From Candidatus Bathyarchaeota archaeon (GTDB lineage: Archaea; Thermoproteota; Bathyarchaeia; 40CM-2-53-6; JALHTG01), in assembly GCA_022865705.1 (NCBI GenBank), contig JALHTG010000048.1:1-40576 (forward strand): a stretch of DNA of 40,576 nt, given 5' to 3'. The position numbers were made by a program, and so were the translations under genes. The notes under the pieces are model-generated. The model had not been told where the DNA came from and searched no databases. It was given only the letters and a program-made list of their open reading frames with translations. Every line of letters starts with the position of its first letter. Within the stretch, counting starts at the first letter, position 1. Below are positions 32,968 to 40,576 of this stretch, in pieces.

Positions 32968-34176
32968 ATGGCGGGACTGTCAGATAGAGTTTCACTTCTC
33001 CGGATTTCTCCTATTCGTCGTGTTACTGCGCTGTTGGATGAGGCCCAAAAGAAGAGTGATATGATATCCTTCGGAGGAGGTGCCCCTAGCCTTCCTCCTG
33101 CGAAGGAAGTTCTGGAAGAAATGTGTCTACGACTCCAACGTGACTCTTTGAAGTCATCAACATACACAGGCACAAAGGGTCTTCCTGAGCTGCGGCAACT
33201 CATTTCTGAGGACATCAAAAGATACGGAAGACTTGACTACAGTGCAGAGAAAGAAGTCATAGTCACAGATGGTGGAACTGAAGCAATATTCTCTCTGTTC
33301 ATGTCTTTGCTCAACAAGAATGACGAAGTGGTCATCCTAGATCCAACATACTTGGGTTACAACGAGGCAATTGGCCTCTCAGGAGGAAGAGTCACAACCC
33401 TTCCCGTCAATGTGAAGAACGGCTATCAACCTGATCTGGAAAGCCTGAAGAATCTGATCACTGAACGGACCAAGGCGTTCATACTGCTCTCACCAGACAA
33501 CCCCACCGGAAGAGTGATCTCCAAGGAATTCGTAAAAGGGCTTGTAGATCTGGCAAACGACCACGACTTCTGGATAGTATCTGACGACACCTACAAGCAC
33601 ATAATATATGAGGGCGAGCATGTGTGGGTCGCTGGTTTCTCCGGAGCACGAGAAAGGACTGTTATGCTATGCAGTTTCTCAAAAGAGGCTTCGGCCCCAG
33701 GTTTCAGATTGGGATATGCCCTGGCTCCACCCCCGATCATAGATGCAATGGAAAAAATGAAGCAATACACAAGCCTAGCCCCAGCCACCCTGTCCCAGTA
33801 TGGAATGATCAAGTTTCTCAGTGACGGGGTCAAAGAAAGGTATCTCCGGGACGAGGTAATCCCAATCTACAAAGAACGAATGGAGTTCATGGGCAAATGC
33901 ATAGAGAAATGTCTTCCCGAGGCTAGAACAACTCGCCCGGCAGGCGCCTTCTACTATTTTGTTGATATGACTTCCTACCTTTCTGAGATGCATGGAGGTG
34001 ACGAAGACTTCTGCAACAGACTTCTCTACAGAAAAAACGTTGCCGTGATTCCCGGATCCTTCTTTGGGAAAGGAGGAGACGGGCACATCAGGATGACGTT
34101 TGTGAGCGCGCCTAAAGAGAGGATAGAAATGGGAATCAAAGCCATAGGGGAATATGTGTTCTCCCACACTTTCTGA
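32968..34176 (+). CDS. PLP-dependent class I/II aminotransferase
   Basis: A 402-residue fold-type I aminotransferase of the LysN / 2-aminoadipate / MocR-like subgroup. It has SFGGGAPSLPPAKEV (31-45), YTGTKGLPELR, the substrate carboxylate and PLP region LSPDNPTGRVIS, and SFSKEASAPGFRLGY containing the Schiff-base Lys. The C-terminal PGSFFGKGGDGHIRMTF has the conserved Arg. ATG start with GAGGGG 6 nt upstream. Substrate is probably an aromatic amino acid, aminoadipate or alanine; sequence does not decide. Confidence 0.9.
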   Translation: MAGLSDRVSLLRISPIRRVTALLDEAQKKSDMISFGGGAPSLPPAKEVLEEMCLRLQRDSLKSSTYTGTKGLPELRQLISEDIKRYGRLDYSAEKEVIVTDGGTEAIFSLFMSLLNKNDEVVILDPTYLGYNEAIGLSGGRVTTLPVNVKNGYQPDLESLKNLITERTKAFILLSPDNPTGRVISKEFVKGLVDLANDHDFWIVSDDTYKHIIYEGEHVWVAGFSGARERTVMLCSFSKEASAPGFRLGYALAPPPIIDAMEKMKQYTSLAPATLSQYGMIKFLSDGVKERYLRDEVIPIYKERMEFMGKCIEKCLPEARTTRPAGAFYYFVDMTSYLSEMHGGDEDFCNRLLYRKNVAVIPGSFFGKGGDGHIRMTFVSAPKERIEMGIKAIGEYVFSHTF

Positions 34177-34213
34177 AAAACGCAGAAGCGCTGACAATAG
34201 GCACTGGAAAGCC

Positions 34214-34223
34214 CTTTATAGAG
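34214..34223 (+). promoter_or_regulatory. TATA box of the malic enzyme gene
   Basis: CTTTATAGAG lies about 35-43 bp before the ATG at 34257, and GAGGT of the ribosome-binding region is at 34245-34249. Confidence 0.6.
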
Positions 34224-34256
34224 AGATTTGACTGTTAGTGAATCGAGGTCTCACGA

Positions 34257-35600
34257 ATGGCGAACGTTGAGGAACTTCTAAAGAAAGCGAAGAAACCGGC
34301 CGAACTGGCGTTGAAGTATCACCCATTCTATCAGGGTAAGATCGAAATAGTGGCGAAATGCGCTATCAGAAACTTCGACGACTTTGCGATCTGGTACACT
34401 CCAGGCGTTGCTGAACCATGCAAGGTCATCAACAAGAACAAAGAAGCCGTATACGAGATGACAAACAAGTGGAATACTGTCGCAGTCGTCAGCGATGGAA
34501 CACGAGTTCTAGGACTTGGAGACATAGGGCCAGAAGCAGGAATGCCTGTAATGGAAGGAAAGGCCCTCCTCTTCAAGTATCTCGGCGGCGTAGACGCGTT
34601 CCCGATTTGTCTGGGAACAAAAGACCCTGATGAGATAATAACTGCAGTTAAGTGGCTCCAACCTTCCTTCGGCGGAATCAACCTTGAGGACATAGAGCAG
34701 CCAAAATGCTTCTACATCCTAGATCGATTGAGAAAGGAAGCAGAGATTCCAGTGTGGCATGACGATCAGCAGGGAACTGCAACTGTCGTGGTTGCCGGTG
34801 CCATGAATGCTATCAAGGTGACTGGCAGGAAGTTGAATCAGACAAAGATGGCGATTGTGGGTGCAGGAGCTGCAACCATGGCCACGGTGAGAGTTCTGGT
34901 GGCAGCCGGAGCGAAGCGCGAGAACATGATTCAAGTCGACAGCAAGGGCATACTGCATCCTGGAAGAAAAGACATCGAGAAGGTAAAAGACCAATATTCA
35001 GCCAAGTGGCTCATGTGTCTCAAATCGAACAAGGAAGGAAAGACCGGCGGAACTACTGAGGCCATGAAAGGCGCAGACATCGTCATTGCGATGTCCAAAC
35101 CTGGCCCCGGAACAATTACCAAGGAAATGGTCAAAGGCATGGCCAGCAACTCGATAGTATTCGCAGCTGCCAATCCTATTCCTGAGATATGGCCTTGGGA
35201 AGCCAAAGAAGCAGGCGCAAGAATAATAGCAACAGGCAGGTCAGACTTCCCTAATCAGATAAACAACGCACTAGGTTTCCCCGGCATCTTCAGAGGTACA
35301 TTGGACGTGAGGGCGAAGACAATCACCGACGAGATGTGCATCGCTGCCGCACAGGAACTTGCCAAATTGGCGGAAGACAGAGGTCTTCGAGACGACTACA
35401 TAATTCCGAACATGGATGACTGGGAGGTCTTTCCGCGAGAGGCCCGAGCGGTTGCGCTGAAGGCGATTGAGCAAGGAATTGCGAGAGTGAAACTAAGCTC
35501 ACAAGAGCTCTACGACAAGGCCATGGCCATGATAAAGAGAGCCAGAGACGAAACTCAACTCCTGATGAAGGAAGGGTATATTCGTCAGCCTCCCCCCTAA
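34257..35600 (+). CDS. Malic enzyme (oxaloacetate-decarboxylating malate dehydrogenase)
   Basis: A 447-residue short-form malic enzyme that converts malate to pyruvate and CO2 with NAD(P). Conserved elements are AIWYTPGVAEPC (catalytic Tyr), VSDGTRVLGLGDIGPEAGMPVMEGKA (Lys), NLEDIEQPKCF and VWHDDQQGTA (metal-binding acidic residues). The dinucleotide motif is VGAGAATMATVRVL, and NPIPEIWPWEA and NNALGFPG follow. Length fits the NAD(P)-dependent archaeal/bacterial form without the phosphotransacetylase extension. It faces the fumarate reductase/fumarase operon, together a C4-dicarboxylate module. Confidence 0.95.
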   Translation: MANVEELLKKAKKPAELALKYHPFYQGKIEIVAKCAIRNFDDFAIWYTPGVAEPCKVINKNKEAVYEMTNKWNTVAVVSDGTRVLGLGDIGPEAGMPVMEGKALLFKYLGGVDAFPICLGTKDPDEIITAVKWLQPSFGGINLEDIEQPKCFYILDRLRKEAEIPVWHDDQQGTATVVVAGAMNAIKVTGRKLNQTKMAIVGAGAATMATVRVLVAAGAKRENMIQVDSKGILHPGRKDIEKVKDQYSAKWLMCLKSNKEGKTGGTTEAMKGADIVIAMSKPGPGTITKEMVKGMASNSIVFAAANPIPEIWPWEAKEAGARIIATGRSDFPNQINNALGFPGIFRGTLDVRAKTITDEMCIAAAQELAKLAEDRGLRDDYIIPNMDDWEVFPREARAVALKAIEQGIARVKLSSQELYDKAMAMIKRARDETQLLMKEGYIRQPPP

Positions 35601-35625
35601 ACCAGCAACCGCCTGAACCAAACCC

Positions 35626-35643
35626 TTCCTTTCTGTTTTTCAT
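35626..35643 (+). terminator. T-rich termination tract after the malic enzyme gene
   Basis: A pyrimidine-rich stretch ending in five T (35636-35640) starts 26 bp after the stop, as expected for archaeal T-tract termination. Confidence 0.45.
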
Positions 35644-35666
35644 TCCTAGGGAACGGATTAGCCGAC

Positions 35667-35684
35667 ACCATGTTCTGACATGGT
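35667..35684. repeat. 7-bp hairpin in the convergent gap
   Basis: ACCATGT (35667-35673) and ACATGGT (35678-35684) are exact complements around TCTG. It lies in the 250-bp space between the convergent malic enzyme and tfrB ends. The rest of that gap (35685-35850) holds no supported gene; its right part is pyrimidine-rich on the minus strand just after the tfrB stop. Confidence 0.5.
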
Positions 35685-35850
35685 TCGAGAAACTAAGAGA
35701 GACCGAAGGACCGGAGTCTGGTGTACCTAACCGCTTATGCAGCTTGTGGAGACTCATGGTTCGTTTTGTTGCACATCGTCATTCAAGAGTGAAGTCTGCA
35801 CACGTGTGTCTCTGCAAATAGGAAAGTAGGAGGAAGGAGGCCTAGGTACA

Positions 35851-37389
35851 TTAGCCCTGATATGACTTCAACATCAATTCAGCCAAGTCATATACTTGGA
35901 TTTGCTCGTATCCCAGCTCTTTCAATATGTCACGTATTTGGATATAGCAGAATGGGCATTGAGTTACACATGCCTTGGCGCCTGAGTTTATGATAAACTC
36001 TCCTTTTCTTCTAGCGATCATCATGGAAAAATCTCGTTCACCAGCTCGCACTCCCCCACCAGCTCCACAGCATCTGTCCGGTTCCTCCATTTCCACGTAG
36101 TTGACACCTGGGATTTTTGTCATGAGATTCTGAAGATCCAATGGTGCCTCTAGCCCTCTGTTCAGGTGGCATGGATTGTGCAACGTAGCTTTGACGTTGA
36201 TTGTCTTCATATCTTTCACGTTCAGATCTGTGTTTCTTGACAGGTATTGTGCAACATGCATGGTTTCGAATCCGAGTCTTCTTTCGATAAGTTCAGGATA
36301 GTTGTTTCTGATCGTCATGGCACATCCGGGGCAACCTGTAACGACAGTCTTGACTCCTAGTTCTTCAAGGATTCTCACATTCTTAGGAACTAATTTCTCC
36401 TTTGCTTGTTCGACTAGGCCCACCCTAAGAAGCGGTGAGCCACAACATGTGAATTCCGACGGTATGACGACCTCAATGTTGTTTCTTGTCAGAATCTCTA
36501 TGATAGCTTTTCCAGTTTCCTGAAGTCTATAGTCGGTTAGACAGCCAGGGAAGTATCCCACGGTGTCTTTTGGGTTCTTGACTCTTGCAGCATATCCAGT
36601 CTTTACCATTTCCAGCAGCGATGTTCCTATCTTGTCGACGGTTCGACCAAACTTCAACGCTCTGCTTGTGAACTCCTCATGTCCTGGCAGAGGTCCCAGC
36701 CCGGTCTTGGCTACAACGGCCCTCATTTTCTCGATAGCTTTCTCAGGGATGTTGATTTCCTTTGGACACACTTCCACACATGCTCTGCACGTAGTGCACT
36801 TGTATATGCCTTCGATGAACGCCTCTCTCACTCGGTCTTCTTCGTTTCTCTTGTCAAACTGAAGTCGTGCCAGTTTAGCGTGGAACATGGGGCCTGAAAA
36901 CTCTTGCCACGCTTCTATGACCGCCGGGCATGCGGAGATGCATGCCCAGCACTCAATGCACTCCCGGACCTCTTTGATTGGTACGATTTCATCAGCATGA
37001 ACTATTTCAGGTCTCGATGCTTTCTTGGTCCTCTTCACGTACGGGTTCATTCGTTGGATTCTTCTCTCCCCTCTTTCCAAGTCTACAACTAGGTCCTTTA
37101 CAACTGGGAATTGCAGAAGTGGTCTGAGAGTGATGCCTTTTCCTTTCTCTACCGCTGTTCGGCAAGCTATCCTGGGCTTCCCGTTTATTATGACGGCACA
37201 AGACCCACACTGCCCTGCACGACACGCCCAACGATATGCGAGAGTGCCATCGATCTTGTCGTGAACATGGTGTAGAGCATCCAGTACGACCATTCCTTCA
37301 GCGTAGGGAATCTCGTATGTCTTGAAGCTCGGTTCCTTGTCTACGTCCGGATCATATCGGAAGATCTTCGCCTTGATTGTCTCAACCAT
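35851..37389 (-). CDS. tfrB: Thiol:fumarate reductase-like subunit B (SdhB-HdrB fusion)
   Basis: A 512-residue Fe-S protein with the TfrB architecture. A plant-type 2Fe-2S domain has C56, C61, C64, C76. A double-cluster ferredoxin domain has C144, C147, C150, C154 and C198, C201, C204, C208. The C-terminal half carries two CCG domains like HdrB (FTCCGSPLLR, CHLNR, CCGAGGGVR). In methanogens TfrAB reduces fumarate with coenzymes M and B. No methanogenesis genes are visible here, so the thiol donor is unknown. ATG at 37389 lies 4 nt after the distal tfrA stop, with GGGGATG upstream. Confidence 0.92.
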   Translation of the reverse strand: MVETIKAKIFRYDPDVDKEPSFKTYEIPYAEGMVVLDALHHVHDKIDGTLAYRWACRAGQCGSCAVIINGKPRIACRTAVEKGKGITLRPLLQFPVVKDLVVDLERGERRIQRMNPYVKRTKKASRPEIVHADEIVPIKEVRECIECWACISACPAVIEAWQEFSGPMFHAKLARLQFDKRNEEDRVREAFIEGIYKCTTCRACVEVCPKEINIPEKAIEKMRAVVAKTGLGPLPGHEEFTSRALKFGRTVDKIGTSLLEMVKTGYAARVKNPKDTVGYFPGCLTDYRLQETGKAIIEILTRNNIEVVIPSEFTCCGSPLLRVGLVEQAKEKLVPKNVRILEELGVKTVVTGCPGCAMTIRNNYPELIERRLGFETMHVAQYLSRNTDLNVKDMKTINVKATLHNPCHLNRGLEAPLDLQNLMTKIPGVNYVEMEEPDRCCGAGGGVRAGERDFSMMIARRKGEFIINSGAKACVTQCPFCYIQIRDILKELGYEQIQVYDLAELMLKSYQG

Positions 37390-37393
37390 TTCT

Positions 37394-39113
37394 TTACATC
37401 CCCGCAGGCTTTAGCAAAGTCACAGCCACAGGATTCTTCTTGAATACCATTTTGCCATTCTCCTGTTTCACTGTGATATTCACAAACCAGATCCTGTTGT
37501 CCGTCTTTGGAAAGTCTCTTCGGAAGTGGGCTCCTCGGCTCTCTTCTCTCATAAGAGCCGCTCTCGCTATCATATCAGCCGTAAGAACCATGTTCTCAAT
37601 CTCAAGCGCTTCAATCAACTCGTGGTTATATCTCGTTCCTGTACCTGTAACATATAGTTGAGGTATCTGCTCCTTCTGAATCTTTTCGATCTATAGAACC
37701 GCTTCTTGGAGCTCATCACGATTTCTGAATATGCCTACCTTGTTCCACATCAGCTCTGCAAGCCTTGTCTTGATTTGAACTGGCCTTACCCCTTTCCTTC
37801 TCTCGATGAAGCTTTTGATATGCTTGGCCTCTTTCTCGACGTCTTTGCGATCTAAGGATACGTGTCCGTTGCTCTTCGCGCATTTCGCAGCGTTCTCTCC
37901 AGCTCTCTTTCCAAAAACTTGAGTGTCAAGAAGAGCATTTCCACCAAGACGGTTTCCCCCTTGGATCCCTCCCGCGACTTCACCCGCTGCCCAGAGTCCT
38001 TTGAGATCGGTTGCTGCATCCTCGTCAACAAAAAGCCCTCCCATCAGATGGTGCGCCGTCGGAGCAACCTCCATTGGTTCTTTGCGTATATCCACGCCTG
38101 TGTCCAAGAACTGGGTGAGCATCGTTTTCAATCGTGTTTCGATGACATGCGGGTCAACGTGAGCCACGCTTAGGTAGACCCCACCGTGCGGTGTTCCTCT
38201 TCCTTCGAGAACTTCGGTGGCAATAGATCGCGCAACAACATCCCTAGCTGCCAGTTCTAGGTTGGGGTCATACCTTTTCATGAAGCGCTCATTGTCTTTG
38301 TTCATGAGTATTCCTCCTTCTCCTCTAACCGCCTCAGTCACCAGAATGCCCCGAGCAGATTCTGGAACCAGCATTCCGGTGGGATGAAACTGGAACATCT
38401 CCATGTCTATGAGGCTCGCTCCAGCGCGGTAGGCCATTGCATATCCGTCTCCAGTGTCTTGAGCAGCGTTTGAGGTAAACTTGTAAATGCGACCCGTACC
38501 TCCGGCTGCAAGAACAGTTGCTTTGGATTTGAGAAGAAGGAAATCGCTCGTCTTGTAATCGATGCCGAATGCGCCCGCAACTCTGCCGTTTGCCAGCAGA
38601 AGATTTGTGACAAACACCTCTTCCATCACGTCTATGTCTCGGCGTCTGACTTCCTCGGTCAGTGTTGCCATGAACTCATGTCCGGTTCTGTCAGAGGCGT
38701 AGCATGTTCTGCGATAACTCTGTTTTCCAAAAGGTCTTTGCGCTATTTTCCCTTCCGATGTCCGGTCGAAGACGGCACCATACTCTTCGAGATCGAATAT
38801 TCGTTCTGCGCCTTCTTTCACCAGGATCTCAACAAGCTTCTGATTGTTGATCCAGCCTCCTCCCGTGATTGTGTCCTTGAAGTGGACCTCCCAGTTGTCT
38901 TGTGGATCAACATTCCCTAGAGCGACGTTTACTCCTCCCTCAGCCATGCAAGTCTACCCAAGCGTTGCTGCGCTCTTAATGGGCCTTGCCTAACAATTCC
39001 TTGCTGAGGAGAGTAACCTGCACATTGTAGTTTGACGCTTCTATTGCGGCCCTGCTTCCAGCTCCGCCTGCGCCAATGACCAAGACATCGGTCGTGACTG
39101 TTTCAACGGACAT
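37394..39113 (-). CDS. tfrA: Thiol:fumarate reductase-like flavoprotein subunit A, interrupted by a putative intron and an amber codon
   Basis: The SdhA/FrdA/TfrA-type flavoprotein that reduces fumarate at FAD. Exon 1 (39113-38979, 45 codons) has the FAD-binding VLVIGAGGAGSRAA and ends LLGKAH. A 25-nt BHB-like segment (38954-38978) contains a stop and breaks the frame. Exon 2 starts at 38953 and continues T-C-MAEGGVNVALGN. Spliced, this gives 465 residues up to an in-frame TAG at 37691-37693. The same frame then runs 98 more codons with the conserved NHELIEALEIENM and RGAHFRRDFP segments, ending 4 nt before tfrB. Read through, the protein would be about 564 residues, the normal family length. 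The ATG at 38947 alone would lack the FAD motif. A pseudogene with two lesions is the alternative. Confidence 0.85.
37691..37693 (-). other. In-frame amber (TAG) codon inside tfrA
   Basis: The frame reads LQEAVL-TAG-IEKIQKEQ and continues open for 98 codons with family-typical sequence. In SdhA relatives this position is usually Lys or Glu, one substitution from TAG. TAG ends many other genes in this window (for example at 6072, 8759 and 25714), so general reassignment to pyrrolysine is unlikely. It may be a true nonsense change, readthrough or a sequencing error. Confidence 0.75.
38954..38978 (-). other. Putative BHB intron in the tfrA mRNA, 25 nt
   Basis: The pre-mRNA folds as follows. The outer helix is GCAAG/CUUGC. 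The central 4-bp helix is GCCC/GGGU. The 3' bulge is exactly 3 nt (AGA), the 5' bulge is 5 nt (AUUAA), the inner helix is GAGCG/CGCUU with one G-U pair, and the loop is CAGCAA. Cutting at AU|U and AG|A, the standard endonuclease positions, removes exactly 25 nt. CAU then joins to ACU-UGC-AUG, restoring the GKAHT-x-MAEGG motif in frame. The junction follows the His that aligns with the FAD-linked His of SdhA. Confidence 0.78.
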
Positions 39114-39201
39114 TAGGGTTCACACCTAGCCACCTTGTCTAATCATCCGGCCGCTACCCAATACCCTGCAAATATGTAAAGGTTAGCAGGAGAGTTGAGT
39201 T

Positions 39202-39807
39202 CTATTGTGAAACACCCAGAGTCTTCAGGATCTCAGCTCGTTTCTCTTGCGCTAAACCCTGAATGATGTCGTGAAGATTCTTTCCCTGTGAGTCGATTGT
39301 GACAGCCAAAGGACCGAATTCCTCAACTTCCAGTATCCAAAGAGCTTCAGGCATCCCCAGATCATACCACTCAACACCTTTCACTTCCTTGATTCTCTGA
39401 GAAGCTAGAACTGCCGCGCCTCCTGTGAAGTCACAGTATATCACACCGAATTTCTTCGCAGCTTCAGCCGTCTTGGCACCCATGCCAGCCTTCCCAACAA
39501 TGATTCGAGGTTTCAATCGTTCGATGAATTCTGCCTCATAAGATTCCATTCTCGTGCTTGTCGTCGGCCCAGCTGCTACAATCTTCCATTTGTCACCCGC
39601 TTTCGCGGCTATAGGTCCACAGTGAAATACTATGTTTCCATCGAAGCTTACAGGGATCGGTTTCCCTGCTCTTGCGTACTCCAGCGCCCTCCTGTGAGCT
39701 TGATCTCTGGCAGTAATCATGAGTCCGCTAACGTAAACTGAATCTCCTATGCGAGGTTTCCTGACATCTGTTTCGCCTATCGGTGTCCTGAACTTGAACG
39801 TGGCCAT
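39202..39807 (-). CDS. Class I fumarate hydratase, beta (C-terminal) subunit
   Basis: A 201-residue swivelling-domain subunit of the two-part Fe-S fumarase, which interconverts malate and fumarate. FHCGPIAAK, AAGPTTSTRMESYEAEF and VGKAGMGAKT are the conserved substrate-binding segments, and EVEEFGPLAVTIDSQG closes the domain. ATG start with GGAGGAAATG upstream, 12 nt after the alpha-subunit stop. The sister tartrate dehydratase beta subunit is similar, but the operon with fumarate reductase favours fumarase. Confidence 0.93.
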   Translation of the reverse strand: MATFKFRTPIGETDVRKPRIGDSVYVSGLMITARDQAHRRALEYARAGKPIPVSFDGNIVFHCGPIAAKAGDKWKIVAAGPTTSTRMESYEAEFIERLKPRIIVGKAGMGAKTAEAAKKFGVIYCDFTGGAAVLASQRIKEVKGVEWYDLGMPEALWILEVEEFGPLAVTIDSQGKNLHDIIQGLAQEKRAEILKTLGVSQ

Positions 39808-39819
39808 TTCATTTCCTCC

Positions 39820-40576
39820 TTAGGTAATGACCTCCACCTTTCCATTCTTGTGGATTCTTGATGTTGCTCTCCTCGCAGCCCAACACTGCATGTTGATTCC
39901 GACAGGTAGGCTTGCGGTGTGACAGTGGGCATATTCTATGTTTACACCGAGCGAAGTGGTGCTCCCGCCAAGGCCCATCGGCCCTATCCCAGTCATGTTG
40001 GCTCCTTTCAGGAGTTCTTTCTCCAAATTGGCAATTTCCAGCTCTGGATGGGGCTTGTCGATTGGTCTAAGAAGAGCTTTCTTTGCGAGCTTCAATGCGA
40101 TGTCAGCAGATCCTCCTATTCCAACACCGATGATAGTTGGTGGGCACGGCTGGGCTCCAGCCTTGATCACTTGGTCGATTACGAAACGCTTTACTGCCAT
40201 CGCACCCTCTCCTGGCGTGAGCATAGCCAGACTGCTCATGTTCTCTGATCCAGCTCCTTTCGGCATTACAGTAAGCTCGACGTAGTCTCCTTCACCCATG
40301 TCCCAATTCACGTATGGCATATTCGTTCCAGTGTTGTCTCCGCTGTTCTTTCTTGTCAGTGGATGCACAGCATTCGGTCTCAGTGGAACTTCCGTAGTAG
40401 CGGTTTTGACCGCCCTGTTCAGAGTCGCTGGAACAAAGGAGACATCGCCAAAGTCCTTTCCTACGGTAACGTAGAACAGTATCACCCCAGTGTCCTGACA
40501 GATTGGTGTCTCTTTTCCCTCGCCCAAGTTGATGTTGTCAAGTATTGCTCTCAATTGGGTTTTTGCAGTCTCAGAA
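39820..40576 (-). CDS. Class I fumarate hydratase, alpha (N-terminal) subunit, 5' end outside the window
   Basis: The catalytic Fe-S subunit, incomplete because the frame stays open to the right edge. Upstream of the TTG at 40554 the frame continues as SETAKTQLRAILDNI, the usual internal fumarase sequence, so the true start lies beyond 40576. The cluster Cys are in PICQDTG, AQPCPPTIIGVG and EYAHCHTASLPVG. GGSTTSLGVNIEYAHCHTA and the ending ATSRIHKNGKVEVIT match the family. It heads the visible part of the fumarase-TfrAB operon. Confidence 0.93.
   Translation of the reverse strand, partial: SETAKTQLRAILDNINLGEGKETPICQDTGVILFYVTVGKDFGDVSFVPATLNRAVKTATTEVPLRPNAVHPLTRKNSGDNTGTNMPYVNWDMGEGDYVELTVMPKGAGSENMSSLAMLTPGEGAMAVKRFVIDQVIKAGAQPCPPTIIGVGIGGSADIALKLAKKALLRPIDKPHPELEIANLEKELLKGANMTGIGPMGLGGSTTSLGVNIEYAHCHTASLPVGINMQCWAARRATSRIHKNGKVEVIT

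Noticed and set aside
37691-37693. Amber codon read as pyrrolysine by general code reassignment.
   Set aside because: TAG ends many well-supported genes here (nurA, herA, gatD, S30e and others), so it functions as an ordinary stop.
37600-37750. A second BHB intron that would remove the tfrA amber codon.
   Set aside because: GCTCC/GGAGC and AGAA/TTCT pairings exist around it, but they do not form a 4-bp central helix between 3-nt bulges. Alignment to the SdhA pattern also shows the TAG replacing one codon with no extra length.
1-40576. CRISPR array, insertion sequence or prophage.
   Set aside because: No regularly spaced repeats, transposase or integrase motifs, or phage structural genes were seen.

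Overview
This is a gene-dense piece of an archaeal chromosome. The markers are archaeal: GatD/GatE amidotransferase, eukaryote-like ribosomal protein S30e, Rio2 kinase, an Sm/Lsm protein, archaeal Elp3, short archaeal-type PurA, NucS and NurA-HerA. TATA boxes sit about 25 bp before likely transcription starts, GTG and TTG starts are frequent, and a tRNA gene carries bulge-helix-bulge (BHB) introns. I infer a Thermoproteota (TACK-like, possibly Bathyarchaeia-type) lineage, but the sequence alone does not prove it. No insertion sequence, prophage or CRISPR array was seen.

Layout. 1-460: an intron-containing tRNA-Gly(UCC) on the minus strand and a large inverted repeat. 459-3543: a D-aminoacylase-type amidohydrolase, an orphan winged-helix protein, and a minus-strand pair of winged-helix regulator and peptide deformylase. 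3631-7514: a plus-strand cluster of two overlapping paralogous winged-helix proteins, a structured RNA leader, then the nuclease NurA and the translocase HerA. 7558-14923: PyrK, S30e, DUF763, Elp3, GatD and GatE. 15180-18918: GlmS, a small helical protein, an ECF transporter S component and a DUF47/PhoU-like protein. 19070-23999: a minus-strand run purA - fused permease - two ABC ATPases. 24289-31119: an FAD oxidase plus Fe-S partner, PyrG, glycerate kinase and Rio2. 31150-34176: Lsm, a methyltransferase with NucS, and an aminotransferase. 34257-40576: malic enzyme, then a minus-strand run fumarase alpha - fumarase beta - TfrA - TfrB.

The most unusual observation is in tfrA, the flavoprotein of a thiol:fumarate reductase-like enzyme. 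The reading frame is interrupted by 25 bp (38954-38978) that folds as a near-canonical BHB. Removing exactly those 25 nt at the predicted cleavage points joins exon 1 to exon 2 in frame across the conserved GKAHT-x-MAEGG motif. This looks like an intron in a protein-coding gene, which is very rare in Archaea (cbf5 is the known example). The same gene also has an in-frame amber codon at 37691-37693, after which the family's C-terminal domain continues in the same frame. The tRNA-Gly gene appears to carry two BHB introns, one only 14 nt, so both RNAs point to a permissive tRNA-splicing endonuclease in this organism.

Functionally the right end forms a C4 acid module (malic enzyme, fumarase, fumarate reductase). 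The centre is nucleotide and translation housekeeping. The left part holds a DNA-end-processing cluster with possible dedicated winged-helix partners that I cannot match to a described system.
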